From Bhargavaea cecembensis (lineage in GTDB: Bacteria > Bacillota > Bacilli > Bacillales_A > Planococcaceae), in contig NZ_LQNT01000001.1 of NCBI RefSeq assembly GCF_001619585.1, forward strand, positions 186,001-250,000: DNA of 64,000 bases, written 5' to 3'. Positions 41,451 through 50,193 of the stretch are shown here, in pieces. The translations under genes and the position numbers were made by a program. The notes under the pieces were generated by a model that was not told the origin of the DNA, did not search any database, and was given only the letters and a program-made list of their open reading frames with translations. Every line of letters begins with the position of its first letter. Position 1 is the stretch's first letter.

Positions 41451-42407
41451 ATGGATGTTCTGAACAAGGAAGTCATTTTTGTAGGGGGGAAGGGCGGGGT
41501 CGGAAAATCGACATCGGCTGCAGCCATTGCTTTAAGGTCGGCGGCAGCCGGGCACAGAACCCTCCTTGTCTCCACGGACCCGGCCCATAACACAGGGGAT
41601 ATCTTCGGAAGGAAATTGGACGGGAAGATAACAGAAGTGGCGGAGGGCCTGTCGGCGCTGGAAATCGATCCGGACAGGGAGACCGAGACTTACATCGGGA
41701 CTGTAAAGAACAATCTGAAGGGGGTTGTCCACTCTTCCATGGCTGATGAAGTCAACCGGCAGCTCGACACCGCCAAGGCTTCTCCCGGCGCAGATGAGGC
41801 CGCGTTGTTTGACCGGCTTGTGACCATACTCCTCGAGGAGCGGGACCGGTTTGACCGGATCATCTTTGATACCGCACCGACAGGCCATACGATCCGTCTG
41901 CTTACACTGCCCGAGCTTATGGGGGTCTGGATCCGCGGTTTGCTGGAGAGAAGAAGAAAGACCAATGAAAACTATTCGGCGCTTCTGAATGACGGGGATC
42001 CTGTGGAAGACCCCATCTATGATGTCCTGAGGGAACGGCAGGACCGTTTTACACGGGTACGTGAAATCCTTCTTGATTCGGACAAGACCGGATTCATCTT
42101 CGTCCTCAATCCGGAGAGGCTGCCGATTCTTGAAACGGAAAAGGCTGTATCGCTTCTCGGCAGGCATGACCTTCACGTCAGGACACTGATCGTCAATAAG
42201 GTGTTGCCGGAAGAAGCAGACGGTGAATTTCTCCGTGAACGGAGAGTGCTTGAGCGTGGGTATCTGAAATTGATCGCTGAAACTTTCGGGCAGCAGGAAC
42301 AGATCTTCGTGCCCCTATTCCCGAGGGATATCACCTCGATGGAGGATCTTGAGTCATTCAGTCAACATTTTAAGGCAGGTGGAGAAGTTGAAGGCATTCG
42401 TTTATGA
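41451..42407 (+). CDS. ArsA/Get3-family ATPase
   Basis: A 318-aa single-domain ArsA-type ATPase. It has the deviant Walker A GGKGGVGKST, switch I STDPAHNTGDIF and switch II FDTAPTGHTIRLLTLPE. It lacks the paired second domain of arsenite pumps and the CxxC zinc motif of Get3. There is no ars gene nearby. The family handles tail-anchored membrane proteins or metal pumps; here it is embedded behind cstA and the CC-tail protein, so it probably helps that membrane system assemble or function (inferred). ATG 41451 follows GGGGGATCAG; the next gene overlaps its last 20 bp. Confidence 0.9.
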   Translation: MDVLNKEVIFVGGKGGVGKSTSAAAIALRSAAAGHRTLLVSTDPAHNTGDIFGRKLDGKITEVAEGLSALEIDPDRETETYIGTVKNNLKGVVHSSMADEVNRQLDTAKASPGADEAALFDRLVTILLEERDRFDRIIFDTAPTGHTIRLLTLPELMGVWIRGLLERRRKTNENYSALLNDGDPVEDPIYDVLRERQDRFTRVREILLDSDKTGFIFVLNPERLPILETEKAVSLLGRHDLHVRTLIVNKVLPEEADGEFLRERRVLERGYLKLIAETFGQQEQIFVPLFPRDITSMEDLESFSQHFKAGGEVEGIRL

Positions 42408-43371
42408 AATGGGAGAATGGAAACTGAAGGAAATGGAAGATCCGGTCGCAGGGCCGGGTGAGGCGGTTGTGTCATTGAAAGTGTCCGGTCTGAACCGCCG
42501 CGACCTGTACATACCCGGACGTCTCGGTCCGGATAAGGAAGCGGTCGTCATCGGTTCTGACGGCGCGGGTGTGATCAGCCAGGTTGGGGAAGGCGTGCGC
42601 CAATTCAAAGAAGGTGATGAAGTCATCATCAACCCGGCTCTCGGATGGATGGAGCAATCCGCTGCCCCTCCAGCCGGCTTCGAAATCCTTGGCATGCCCG
42701 ATAACGGAACGATGGCTGAGAAAATCGTACTGCCGGCAGACCAGCTGGAGCCGAAGCCCGCGGGCCTGTCATGGGAAGAGGCCGGCGTCCTGTCGCTTGC
42801 TGCCATGACGGGATACCGGGCTCTCGTCACCCGGGGACAGGTCGAAGCCGGACAGACTGTGTTCATCCCGGGGGCGGGAAGCGGTGTTGCGACCTACCTG
42901 ATCCAGTTCGCCAAAGCGCTGGGGGCCAGGGTCCTTGTTTCTTCAAGAAGCGAGGACAAGCGCAGCCGGGCGGTCGAAATCGGTGCGGACCGCGCCATCG
43001 ACACGAATTCGGACTGGACAGAAGAACTGAATGATGAAACCATCGATCTCGTCATCGACAGTGTGGGAGAGGCGACATTCAACCGGTCGATCGGGGTGCT
43101 GAAAAAAGGCGGCCGCATCGTCACATTCGGAGCAACGACAGATGATCACATCCGTTTTGATCTGCGTTCTTTCTTCTACGGTCAATATGATCTGCTCGGC
43201 TCGACGATGGGGAACCGGGAAGAACTGCGTGCCCTGCTGGAATTAATGGAGGACAAGGATATCCATCCTGTCGTCGATTCGGTTTATACGCTGGCAGATA
43301 TCCGGGAAGCCATGGATAAGCTGGAGAACAGCACACAGTTCGGCAAGATCGCCATACGCATTACAGAATAA
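42388..43371 (+). CDS. zinc-independent MDR alcohol dehydrogenase / quinone oxidoreductase
   Basis: A 327-aa medium-chain dehydrogenase. GLNRRDLYIPGR at the substrate domain replaces the catalytic zinc ligands, as in quinone oxidoreductases; the cofactor site is FIPGAGSGVATYLIQFAKALGARV, with SSRSEDK for the adenosine. This suggests an NADPH:quinone/enone reductase. The TTG start 42388 has GGTGGAGAAG upstream and overlaps the ATPase gene by 20 bp, so it is translated with it. It is the last gene of the cstA cluster before a terminator. Confidence 0.9.
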   Translation: MKAFVYEMGEWKLKEMEDPVAGPGEAVVSLKVSGLNRRDLYIPGRLGPDKEAVVIGSDGAGVISQVGEGVRQFKEGDEVIINPALGWMEQSAAPPAGFEILGMPDNGTMAEKIVLPADQLEPKPAGLSWEEAGVLSLAAMTGYRALVTRGQVEAGQTVFIPGAGSGVATYLIQFAKALGARVLVSSRSEDKRSRAVEIGADRAIDTNSDWTEELNDETIDLVIDSVGEATFNRSIGVLKKGGRIVTFGATTDDHIRFDLRSFFYGQYDLLGSTMGNREELRALLELMEDKDIHPVVDSVYTLADIREAMDKLENSTQFGKIAIRITE

Positions 43372-43380
43372 ATGAATCAC

Positions 43381-43420
43381 AAAAAAGACGCCAGGCCCTT
43401 TATCGGGCCGGCGTCTTTTC
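43381..43420. terminator. bidirectional terminator between MDR gene and DUF421 gene
   Basis: AAAAGACGCC (43383-43392) pairs with GGCGTCTTTT (43410-43419), with an inner GGCCC/GGGCC stem. Confidence 0.9.
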
Positions 43421-43428
43421 AATACCGT

Positions 43429-43929
43429 TCACATCATCGAGTGCATCCGCCACATGCTCCTTGTCGTTTTTTTGACTACGGAGATGTCGCCATTCGATTC
43501 CAGGACGATTGCTTCTACTTGTTCAAGGGAGGCGACTCCTCGTTCACGAACGCTTTGCAGCATTTCAGTTCGATGTACCCGGGTCCTCCTCATAGCTTCT
43601 TCACGGAAAGTTCCATTTTCATAAAGGGCTTCGGGTGAGCCCTTGATCAGGTTTCTCGCGGCTTCCCATCTCACGGTCAGCCATGACACTATAAATTGGA
43701 GGAGCAGGAGCAGACCCACTGCGGTAATCCCGTTTAGAAGTGGCGTATTATTATCCAGCAGAATCGTCGCCAGCAACGAACCGAGCGCAATGGTCACGAC
43801 AAAGTCAAACATGTTCATCTTGGACAGAGCCCGTTTTCCCGACACTCTCAGGAAAATGATCAGCAGAACATAGGAAATGACTCCAGTAACCATGATATTG
43901 CCGATGGCTTCCCAACTGTCAAAAAACAT
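43429..43929 (-). CDS. DUF421 (YetF-type) membrane protein
   Basis: A 166-aa protein. Three membrane segments at the N-terminus include VISYVLLIIFLRVSGKRALSKMNMFDFVVTIALGSLLATILL, the DUF421 signature. A cytoplasmic domain follows (SPEALYENGTFREEAMRRTRVHRTEMLQSVRERGVASLEQVEAIVLESNGDISVVKK). DUF421 is widespread in Bacilli, and YetF-like members are linked to spore and germinant biology, but the role is not settled. Shorter than YetF (about 230 aa). Monocistronic. Confidence 0.88.
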   Translation of the reverse strand: MFFDSWEAIGNIMVTGVISYVLLIIFLRVSGKRALSKMNMFDFVVTIALGSLLATILLDNNTPLLNGITAVGLLLLLQFIVSWLTVRWEAARNLIKGSPEALYENGTFREEAMRRTRVHRTEMLQSVRERGVASLEQVEAIVLESNGDISVVKKTTRSMWRMHSMM

Positions 43930-43998
43930 ATGTGCACACCTCCCTGTCTAATAGGCTTTTACCACGGAAGGTTGTCTGCAAACCCTTACGCCGGAAAG

Positions 43999-44043
43999 CA
44001 AAAAGACAGCCGGATGCGCGATGTATCTGGCTGTCTTTTTTTT
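43999..44043 (-). terminator. terminator after desR
   Basis: Stem 44000-44015 with 44025-44040. On the minus strand it is followed by TTTTTGC. Confidence 0.82.
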
Positions 44044-44059
44044 GGTCAGTTGAGGTGGG

Positions 44060-44665
44060 TTACTTTCCCCGGAACCATCCGTTTTCACGGAACCGGGCAA
44101 CGGCTTCGATCCGGTTGCCGACATTCAGTTTGTCCAGGATGGTGGAAATATAGTTTCGGACGGTTCCTGTAGTGAGGAACAATTCTTCTGCAATTTCCTT
44201 GGTTTCTTTCCCTTTTGCGATCAGTTCCATCACTTCGGTCTCCCTCGCGGTGAGAGGATTCGGATTGCTGAAAGCCATATCAACCAGTTCGGGTGCGTAG
44301 ATTTTCCGGCCGTCTACGATCGAACGGATGGAGTCCGCGAGATCCTCACTCGGACTGTCTTTGAGGAGATACCCGTCGACATGTGCATGACGCGCCCGCT
44401 CAAAGTAGCCGGCTCTTGCAAAAGTCGTCAGAATGATGATTTTGCAAGGATGGTCACCCAGCTCATCCGCGGCATCGAGTCCGGTCTTCACCGGCATTTC
44501 GATATCCATGATGCAGACATCAGGGTTGAGTGTCCTGACAAGCCGCACCGCCTCCGCGCCATCAGCCGCCTGTCCGACGACGGACATATCCTCTTCAAGG
44601 TCAAGCAGGGAAGCGAGAGCGCCAAGAAGGAGACGCTGATCTTCCGCAATCACAATCCGGATCAT
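44060..44665 (-). CDS. desR: DesR-type response regulator (NarL family)
   Basis: A 201-aa regulator. The receiver domain has IVIAEDQRLLLGALASLL and the phosphorylated Asp in DVCIMDIEMPVKTG; the C-terminal LuxR-type HTH is NPLTARETEVMELIAKGKETKEIAEELFLTTGTVRNYISTILDKL. In Bacillus subtilis phosphorylated DesR activates des at low temperature. The ATGA overlap with desK and the des gene immediately upstream make this assignment strong. It ends the operon. Confidence 0.93.
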   Translation of the reverse strand: MIRIVIAEDQRLLLGALASLLDLEEDMSVVGQAADGAEAVRLVRTLNPDVCIMDIEMPVKTGLDAADELGDHPCKIIILTTFARAGYFERARHAHVDGYLLKDSPSEDLADSIRSIVDGRKIYAPELVDMAFSNPNPLTARETEVMELIAKGKETKEIAEELFLTTGTVRNYISTILDKLNVGNRIEAVARFRENGWFRGK

Positions 44666-45894
44666 CCGATCCCTTCCTTTCTCCCTTCCTGAATCACATC
44701 AGGCACTTCGATGAGCAGGCGTGTTCCGCCTGCAGGCCCGTTTCCTTCCACACGAAGGGTTCCGTTGACAAAGTCCAGGCGTTCCCTCATCCCTCGAAGG
44801 CCATTGCCCCGAGAAGGCTGTCCGCTGATTCCGATTCCGTCATCGCACACTTCCAGCCGGATTCCCGCGGCGGTTTCTGAAAGGCGGATCGTACAGGACG
44901 AAGCGCCGCTGTGACGGACAATATTCGTGACCGCCTCCATCAGGCACATCCCGAGAACATCGTCGATCAGCGGCCCGGGCTTGAAATCATTTGGGTCATT
45001 GTCGATGGTGGCGTCGATTTCCGCAGCGCCGAGGATTTGCACGGCTCTGGCCATCTCGATTTCGAGTGTGGTGCCCCTCATGCCGGATACCAGGTCGCGC
45101 ACTTCCTTCAGTGCGGTCCTGGCGGTCTGCCGGACATCGAGCATTTCCTTTTCGGCACGTTCTGCGTCCCTCCCGGCAAGCTTTGAGGCAAGATCACTTT
45201 TCATCCCGATCAGCGAAAGCTTCTGACCGAGCGTGTCATGAAGATCCCTTGCGATGCGCTGGCGCTCCTCGTGAACAAGAAGTTCGCCGATCAGGCGGTT
45301 GGCATCTTCAAGTTTCTCTTCAAGAACTTCCTGGCGGTGCCGGCTGTATTTATGGAAAGGGATCAGGATGACGCCGATCACCGACATGATCAGGAACGAA
45401 TATTGTGTCCTGAAGATTTCCGGTTCGGTGAAGATGACCAGAACAAGAGCGGCGACGGATGCCGCAATATTAAACGAGTAGAACAGGAAGAACGGTGTCC
45501 GTCTCCTGATTTCCCCGATAAACAGGGCAAGGAACAGGAAAAAGTAGATGTAGCCGAATGCCACGGTCAGCGTGAAACTGATCAGGATCTCGAAGGTCAG
45601 ACAGGCATAGCGGACCCCTGTATTCTGGGTGAAAGAAAATTTGTAGGCTACCAGGAAGAGCGCGAACAAAATGATTCCGGTGCCGATTTCTCTTGCTGAC
45701 ATGGTCCTGAAGATGAAAAAGAACGGCATGGCCAAAAAGAAGATCCATGCGTAAATATTGAACCAGCGGTTTTTGGGATACAATTGATACCATTTCTGCA
45801 CGGATGCCTTCAGTCCCATCAGTCTGTTTTCTGCATTATACCAGACTCCGGAAATGCGGACAGCCGCACCGGATTGTTCCGGGCGGCTGTTCAT
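44662..45894 (-). CDS. desK: DesK-type thermosensor histidine kinase
   Basis: A 410-aa membrane sensor kinase. Four to five N-terminal membrane segments (for example IYAWIFFLAMPFFFIFRTMS) precede the dimerisation helix and the phospho-histidine in ERQRIARDLHDTLGQKLSLIGMKSDLA. The HATPase_c part shows VTNIVRHSGAS, VCDDGIGI and GNGLRGMRERL. DesK senses membrane thickness and fluidity. The ATG overlaps the des stop (TGATG), and GAGG lies 8 nt upstream; a second ATG at 45819 is possible. This gives a des-desK-desR operon. Confidence 0.92.
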   Translation of the reverse strand: MNSRPEQSGAAVRISGVWYNAENRLMGLKASVQKWYQLYPKNRWFNIYAWIFFLAMPFFFIFRTMSAREIGTGIILFALFLVAYKFSFTQNTGVRYACLTFEILISFTLTVAFGYIYFFLFLALFIGEIRRRTPFFLFYSFNIAASVAALVLVIFTEPEIFRTQYSFLIMSVIGVILIPFHKYSRHRQEVLEEKLEDANRLIGELLVHEERQRIARDLHDTLGQKLSLIGMKSDLASKLAGRDAERAEKEMLDVRQTARTALKEVRDLVSGMRGTTLEIEMARAVQILGAAEIDATIDNDPNDFKPGPLIDDVLGMCLMEAVTNIVRHSGASSCTIRLSETAAGIRLEVCDDGIGISGQPSRGNGLRGMRERLDFVNGTLRVEGNGPAGGTRLLIEVPDVIQEGRKEGIG

Positions 45895-46955
45895 CAGGAT
45901 TTCCTCGCATCCGGCTTCGGCTGGCGGATGGCCTCGCCGAGGGCAGATCGTGTGCGGGCCGGTGCAGCAGTCTTCAGTTCACGGAATGTGATGAAGCGCT
46001 TGTTCGCTTCGTCGAACAGCTTGAAGCGGAGGGATTCCAGGCTGGTTTTAAGAGTGATTGTCGTTGCTTTCTGTAATGGTTCAACAGATTCATGGGCTTC
46101 TTCAAGCTTATAGTTTGGTACACGCGGCGCCAAGTGGTGAACGTGGTGATAACCGATATTGCCGGTAACCCACTGGAGCACGAGCGGAAGTTTATAGTAG
46201 GAACTTCCATCGACAGCCGCTTTCACGTAATCCCATTCCGATTCATCCTCGAAATAAGAATCCTCGAATTGGTGCTGAACATAGAACAGCCAGATTCCGA
46301 GCATGCCGCCTACGAACATGATGGTGCCATGGATTAGTAGGAAAGCTTTCCATCCTACGAGCAGCGCCGTCACTGTGTAGATGACGATGACAGCCACATT
46401 GATGAACCAAGTGTTCCGGCGTTCTTTCGGCTTCGCATCTTTGCGGTTGAATCGGCCGGAGATAAGGAACAGATAAAGCGGGCCGAAGCCGAACATGACG
46501 ATCGGATTCCGGTAGAGCCGGTAACCGAGTCTCTGGAGCGGAGTGGCCGCCCGATACTCTTCGACTGTCATGACCCAGATGTCGCCTGTTCCGCGCTTGT
46601 CGAGATTGCCGCTCGTCGCATGGTGGATCGAGTGCTCGCGCTTCCACTTTTCATAGGGGAAAAGGGTCATGATGCCCGTAATCGTCCCCAGTGTATCGTT
46701 TGCCTTTTTGTTTTTGAAGAACGAACCATGGGTGCAATCATGGAAAATAATAAATGTCCTGACGAGGAATCCTGCTGCAATCACGGACAGTCCGACGGTA
46801 AGCCAGACTGAGACCGACAGGCTCATGTAGGCCAGTGCCCACAAAATGAAGAAGGGCGGGATCGTGTTCAGAATCTGGATCACGCTCGCCTTTTTGTCGG
46901 TGGTCTCAAAGGGCTTGACACTTTTACGGAGCTGGATCGTTTTTTCTCTGCTCAT
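45894..46955 (-). CDS. des: membrane fatty acid desaturase (Des, delta-5 type)
   Basis: A 353-aa integral-membrane di-iron desaturase of phospholipid acyl chains. The three histidine boxes are HDCTHGSFF, HSIHHATSG and HHVHHLAPR, and four membrane segments sit between them. ATG 46955 follows GGAGG; an upstream extension to 47048 has no ribosome site. In B. subtilis this enzyme is induced by cold through DesKR, whose genes follow here without a gap. It supplies unsaturated fatty acids to restore fluidity. Confidence 0.93.
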   Translation of the reverse strand: MSREKTIQLRKSVKPFETTDKKASVIQILNTIPPFFILWALAYMSLSVSVWLTVGLSVIAAGFLVRTFIIFHDCTHGSFFKNKKANDTLGTITGIMTLFPYEKWKREHSIHHATSGNLDKRGTGDIWVMTVEEYRAATPLQRLGYRLYRNPIVMFGFGPLYLFLISGRFNRKDAKPKERRNTWFINVAVIVIYTVTALLVGWKAFLLIHGTIMFVGGMLGIWLFYVQHQFEDSYFEDESEWDYVKAAVDGSSYYKLPLVLQWVTGNIGYHHVHHLAPRVPNYKLEEAHESVEPLQKATTITLKTSLESLRFKLFDEANKRFITFRELKTAAPARTRSALGEAIRQPKPDARKS

Positions 46956-47032
46956 AGTTTTCCTCCCGGGTGATATTGATGATGATTTTATCTTACCCGG
47001 AAGTAATTTCTGAAAACAGGCACAGGTGTAAA

Positions 47033-47055
47033 CAGTTGCGTATGACAACTGTCAT
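47033..47055. promoter_or_regulatory. candidate DesR site upstream of des
   Basis: Nested palindromes ATGACA AC TGTCAT (47042-47055) and CAGTTG...CAACTG (47033-47051). They lie upstream of a plausible des promoter (TTTCAG-17-GATAAA, minus strand), at the distance expected for an activator. The link to DesR is inferred from position only. Confidence 0.45.
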
Positions 47056-47117
47056 GGTTGCCCCGGCATATTCAGGGAACGTAAACTATATGTAGGAAAA
47101 GAATAGGGGGAATGAAC

Positions 47118-48068
47118 ATGATCGGGCTGGACAAAATCCGTGAAGCGGCAGAGGAAATTGGTGGAGTCATCCACCGTACACCGGTACTGACTTCAACGAG
47201 GCTGAACGAACGGACGGGAAATGAAGTGTTTCTGAAGGGGGAGCATCTTCAAAAGACAGGATCGTTCAAGATCCGCGGTGCATCTAACAAGATTCTGAAA
47301 GCGGTCCGCACAGGTACAAGCCATGTCGTTGCTGCATCCTCGGGCAATCACGGTCAGGCGGTCGCCTATATTGCCGGAAAGTCGGGCGTGCAGGCGACCA
47401 TTGTGGTGCCGGAAGACGCATCGCCTGTGAAAATATCGGCGATTGAAGCATACGGGGGCCGGGTGGTGAGGTGTGGCCTTACCTCGGCTGAACGGATTCC
47501 GGAAGCATTCAGGATTGCAGAAGAGACCGGAGGCTTGTTTGTTCCCCCATACGATGATCCGGACATTATCGCCGGGCAGGGGACAGCAGGGATGGAGATC
47601 ATCTCCCAGGTTCCCGGCTGTGAAGTGGTTTTTGTGCCGGTAGGCGGAGGAGGACTGGCAGCAGGGATTGTCTGTGCGGTCAAGCAGCTGAACCCGGATA
47701 TCATCGTGATCGGTGTGGAGCCGGAAACGGCGGATGACACAAAACAGTCTTTGGAATCAGGTATCAGAGTCGCAATCGGACCGACCCGGACAATAGCGGA
47801 CGGCCTCAGGACTTCGATACCCGGGGAACTGACATTCCCGATTCTGCAGAACCATCTTGACCGGCTCATCATGGTTTCGGACGAGGAGATTGCGGAAGCA
47901 TGCAGACTCTTGTTCCAGGCCACCAAACAAGTGGTGGAACCTTCCGGCGCGGTAGCGTTCGCCGGACTCCTCTCGGGCAGGTCGGGCATTACGGGAAAGA
48001 AGACGGCCGCCGTGCTATCGGGAGGAAATGTTTCCGCCGAAGGTTTCTCGGAAATACTGAAAGCCTGA
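47118..48068 (+). CDS. threonine ammonia-lyase, catabolic (ACT-less) type
   Basis: A 316-aa PLP enzyme (fold type II) that deaminates threonine or serine to the 2-oxo acid. The PLP lysine is in GSFKIRGASNKI and the phosphate-binding glycine loop in VPVGGGGLAAGIV. Without the C-terminal ACT domain it is TdcB/IlvA-short type, not the feedback-regulated biosynthetic form. Related racemases share these motifs, so serine racemase activity cannot be excluded. ATG 47118 has GGGGG 7 nt upstream; an in-frame ATG 47112 is too close. Confidence 0.88.
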   Translation: MIGLDKIREAAEEIGGVIHRTPVLTSTRLNERTGNEVFLKGEHLQKTGSFKIRGASNKILKAVRTGTSHVVAASSGNHGQAVAYIAGKSGVQATIVVPEDASPVKISAIEAYGGRVVRCGLTSAERIPEAFRIAEETGGLFVPPYDDPDIIAGQGTAGMEIISQVPGCEVVFVPVGGGGLAAGIVCAVKQLNPDIIVIGVEPETADDTKQSLESGIRVAIGPTRTIADGLRTSIPGELTFPILQNHLDRLIMVSDEEIAEACRLLFQATKQVVEPSGAVAFAGLLSGRSGITGKKTAAVLSGGNVSAEGFSEILKA

Positions 48069-48198
48069 CGGACGGCTGCCGGGCGATCTCCTCTTCGACA
48101 GTTCAGTGACAACAGTCCGCCACCGTTCATTGGTACAGCCTTGATATGGTACGATCGAGGAGACAAAACAGCTAAATGGATTGGAGTGGCACACACCT

Positions 48199-49470
48199 AT
48201 GACTAAGGAAATGACGGAACAGGAATTCCTTTCGATGATCAAGCAGGGAGACGACCTGATCGTCCCGATTGCCAACGGGGAACCGGTCCGTCTTCTGGAC
48301 ATTTTGGAGTCACAAGCAGATCAACTTGAAGGTGTACGGATTCACCAGATGCACGTGATCCGTGAGCGCCGTTATATTAATGGGGAGTTTAACGGAAAGC
48401 TGAATCACGTTTCTTATTTCCTAAGCGGGGCGACCCGGAAAGCCTATCATAACGGAACCATCGAACTGGTACCGAACAACTTCTCGGATGTCCCCTATCT
48501 GCTGAGACGGACAACCAAGCTGTCGATGGTTTTGGCAAAGGCATCCCCAATGGACGAGCACGGATACTTTTCGCTTGGCACGAACGCGGACTATGTCGCT
48601 GAGTTTATCGGAAGCGTTCCATTCGTCCTTGAAGTCAATGAAAACCTGCCAAGAACATTCGGCCAGAACCAGATCCATATCAGCCAGATCAAAGGCTTCA
48701 TCCGCCATGATTCGCCTTTGGTTCAGGCGGAAGCCCCACCGGTCGGCGAAAAGGATATTGCCATTGCGGAAAGAGTCGTGGAACGCATTGAAGACGGAGA
48801 CACCATCCAGGTCGGGATTGGCGCCATCCCGAATGCCGTCATGGCGATGCTGAAAGACCACCGACATCTCGGCATCCATACAGAAATGCTGACGAACAGC
48901 GTGGTTGATCTTTATAACGCGGGAGCGGTCGATGGCACCAGGAAAGCAACCAACCGCGGAAAAATTGTCTGTACTTTCGCCCTTGGTGACCAAAAGCTGT
49001 ACGACTTCCTCCATGACAATCCGGGGGTAGAATTCCAGCCCGTCAATATCGTCAACAACCCGGCCAATATCGCCCGTGAGGATCACATGGTATCAATCAA
49101 TGCCTCTACAGAAATCGACCTGTATGGCCAGGCGGCTTCCGAAACGGTCGCCGGAAAGTACTACTCGCTGAGCGGCGGTCAGGCGGACTTCGCAAACGGC
49201 GTCCGGTTCTCCAAATATGGGAAAGGATTTATCTGTCTTCATTCCACTGCCAAAAATGATACGCTGTCCCGGATCAGAGTGGCACTCACACCCGGCTCCG
49301 TCGTGACCACTTCCAAAAACTCGGTCGGGTCCATTGTCACCGAGTACGGGATTGCCGACCTGTACGGCCAGCCGTTTTCCGAAAGGGCACGACGGCTCAT
49401 CTCCATCGCCCATCCGAAATTCCGGGAAGAGCTGGAGTTTGAAGCGAAAAAGGCCGGTTTCTTTATCTGA
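48199..49470 (+). CDS. acetyl-CoA hydrolase/transferase family protein
   Basis: A 423-aa class I CoA-transferase with two Rossmann-like halves. Features: PVRLLDILESQADQL, VNENLPRTFGQNQIHISQI, the glycine-rich GDTIQVGIGAIPNAVMAML, and FALGDQKLYDFLHDNPGVEF. The catalytic glutamate is in the C-terminal half (INASTEIDLYGQ). Resembles 4-hydroxybutyrate / succinyl-CoA:acetate type enzymes, reversible CoA exchange with acetate. ATG 48199 is used. Monocistronic, at a modest distance from the deaminase. Confidence 0.9.
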   Translation: MTKEMTEQEFLSMIKQGDDLIVPIANGEPVRLLDILESQADQLEGVRIHQMHVIRERRYINGEFNGKLNHVSYFLSGATRKAYHNGTIELVPNNFSDVPYLLRRTTKLSMVLAKASPMDEHGYFSLGTNADYVAEFIGSVPFVLEVNENLPRTFGQNQIHISQIKGFIRHDSPLVQAEAPPVGEKDIAIAERVVERIEDGDTIQVGIGAIPNAVMAMLKDHRHLGIHTEMLTNSVVDLYNAGAVDGTRKATNRGKIVCTFALGDQKLYDFLHDNPGVEFQPVNIVNNPANIAREDHMVSINASTEIDLYGQAASETVAGKYYSLSGGQADFANGVRFSKYGKGFICLHSTAKNDTLSRIRVALTPGSVVTTSKNSVGSIVTEYGIADLYGQPFSERARRLISIAHPKFREELEFEAKKAGFFI

Positions 49471-49577
49471 CATCAGGGAGAGGGCAGCACGGGAAAGAGA
49501 AATCTGCAGTCCTGTTTGGAAAATGCGGAGAAGGGACCGTCCGCACAACCTTTAAATGATGCGGGCGGTATAAGGAA

Positions 49578-50018
49578 ATGAGCGTTTACTATTCACTCGT
49601 CTTGTATGTACATGTATTTAGTGCCGCACTTTCAATCGGACCGTTTTTTGTCCTCGTTCCGCTGATCGGGCGGATGAAATCAGCTGATGATGCAATCCTG
49701 GATGTCCAACTGTCGGTTTTCCAATCTGCGGTCCGGGTCGTCAAGCACGCCGGCCATCTTCTCGTCCTGTCGGGAGTCCTTTTGCTTGTGTCCTCCGGTT
49801 ACAGATGGACAACGTCGTGGGTGGCCATGACGATACTGGTCATGCTCGCTTCCATCGTCTTTTTGGCACGGGCATTCAAACCCGTCATTACGGAAATCAG
49901 GAAGAACCGGGATGAGCGGGATAGGTTACTGGGAATCCTGAACAGAAACCTTTGGACGTATATTATTCTGCTGATGTTCATGCTTTATTTCATGGTAGTC
50001 AAACCGGCTTTATGGTGA
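49578..50018 (+). CDS. DUF2269-like small membrane protein
   Basis: A 146-aa protein with four membrane helices: VHVFSAALSIGPFFVLVPLI, AGHLLVLSGVLLLVSSGY, VAMTILVMLASIVFLARAF and YIILLMFMLYFMVV. The conserved His and Gly in TM1-2 (YVHVFSAALSIGP, VKHAGHLLVLSGVLLL) resemble the DUF2269/CopD-like group with possible heme or metal sites. Function unknown. ATG 49578 follows AAGGAA rather closely. A strong terminator follows. Confidence 0.78.
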   Translation: MSVYYSLVLYVHVFSAALSIGPFFVLVPLIGRMKSADDAILDVQLSVFQSAVRVVKHAGHLLVLSGVLLLVSSGYRWTTSWVAMTILVMLASIVFLARAFKPVITEIRKNRDERDRLLGILNRNLWTYIILLMFMLYFMVVKPALW

Positions 50019-50029
50019 ATAGGACAGCG

Positions 50030-50065
50030 GGACGGCGAAGTTTTATTGACTTCGCCGTCCTTTTT
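50030..50065 (+). terminator. terminator after the DUF2269-like gene
   Basis: GGACGGCGAAG (50030-50040) pairs with CTTCGCCGTCC (50050-50060), followed by five Ts. Confidence 0.9.
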
Positions 50066-50193
50066 GATATGGAAATACAAAAGGAAATGGTCTTTTCAGA
50101 ATATTATTGCAAATTAATTTGTAAATCCATATAATTGAATTATATCTATTCTGCATCCAGCCGGATGCGGACCATATAAAAGGGGGATGACCA

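Noticed and set aside
40361-41593. Long minus-strand open frame opposite cstA and the ArsA gene
   Set aside because: Antisense shadow: composition rich in His, Arg and Gln without domain logic, no ribosome site, and it spans three convincing plus-strand genes.
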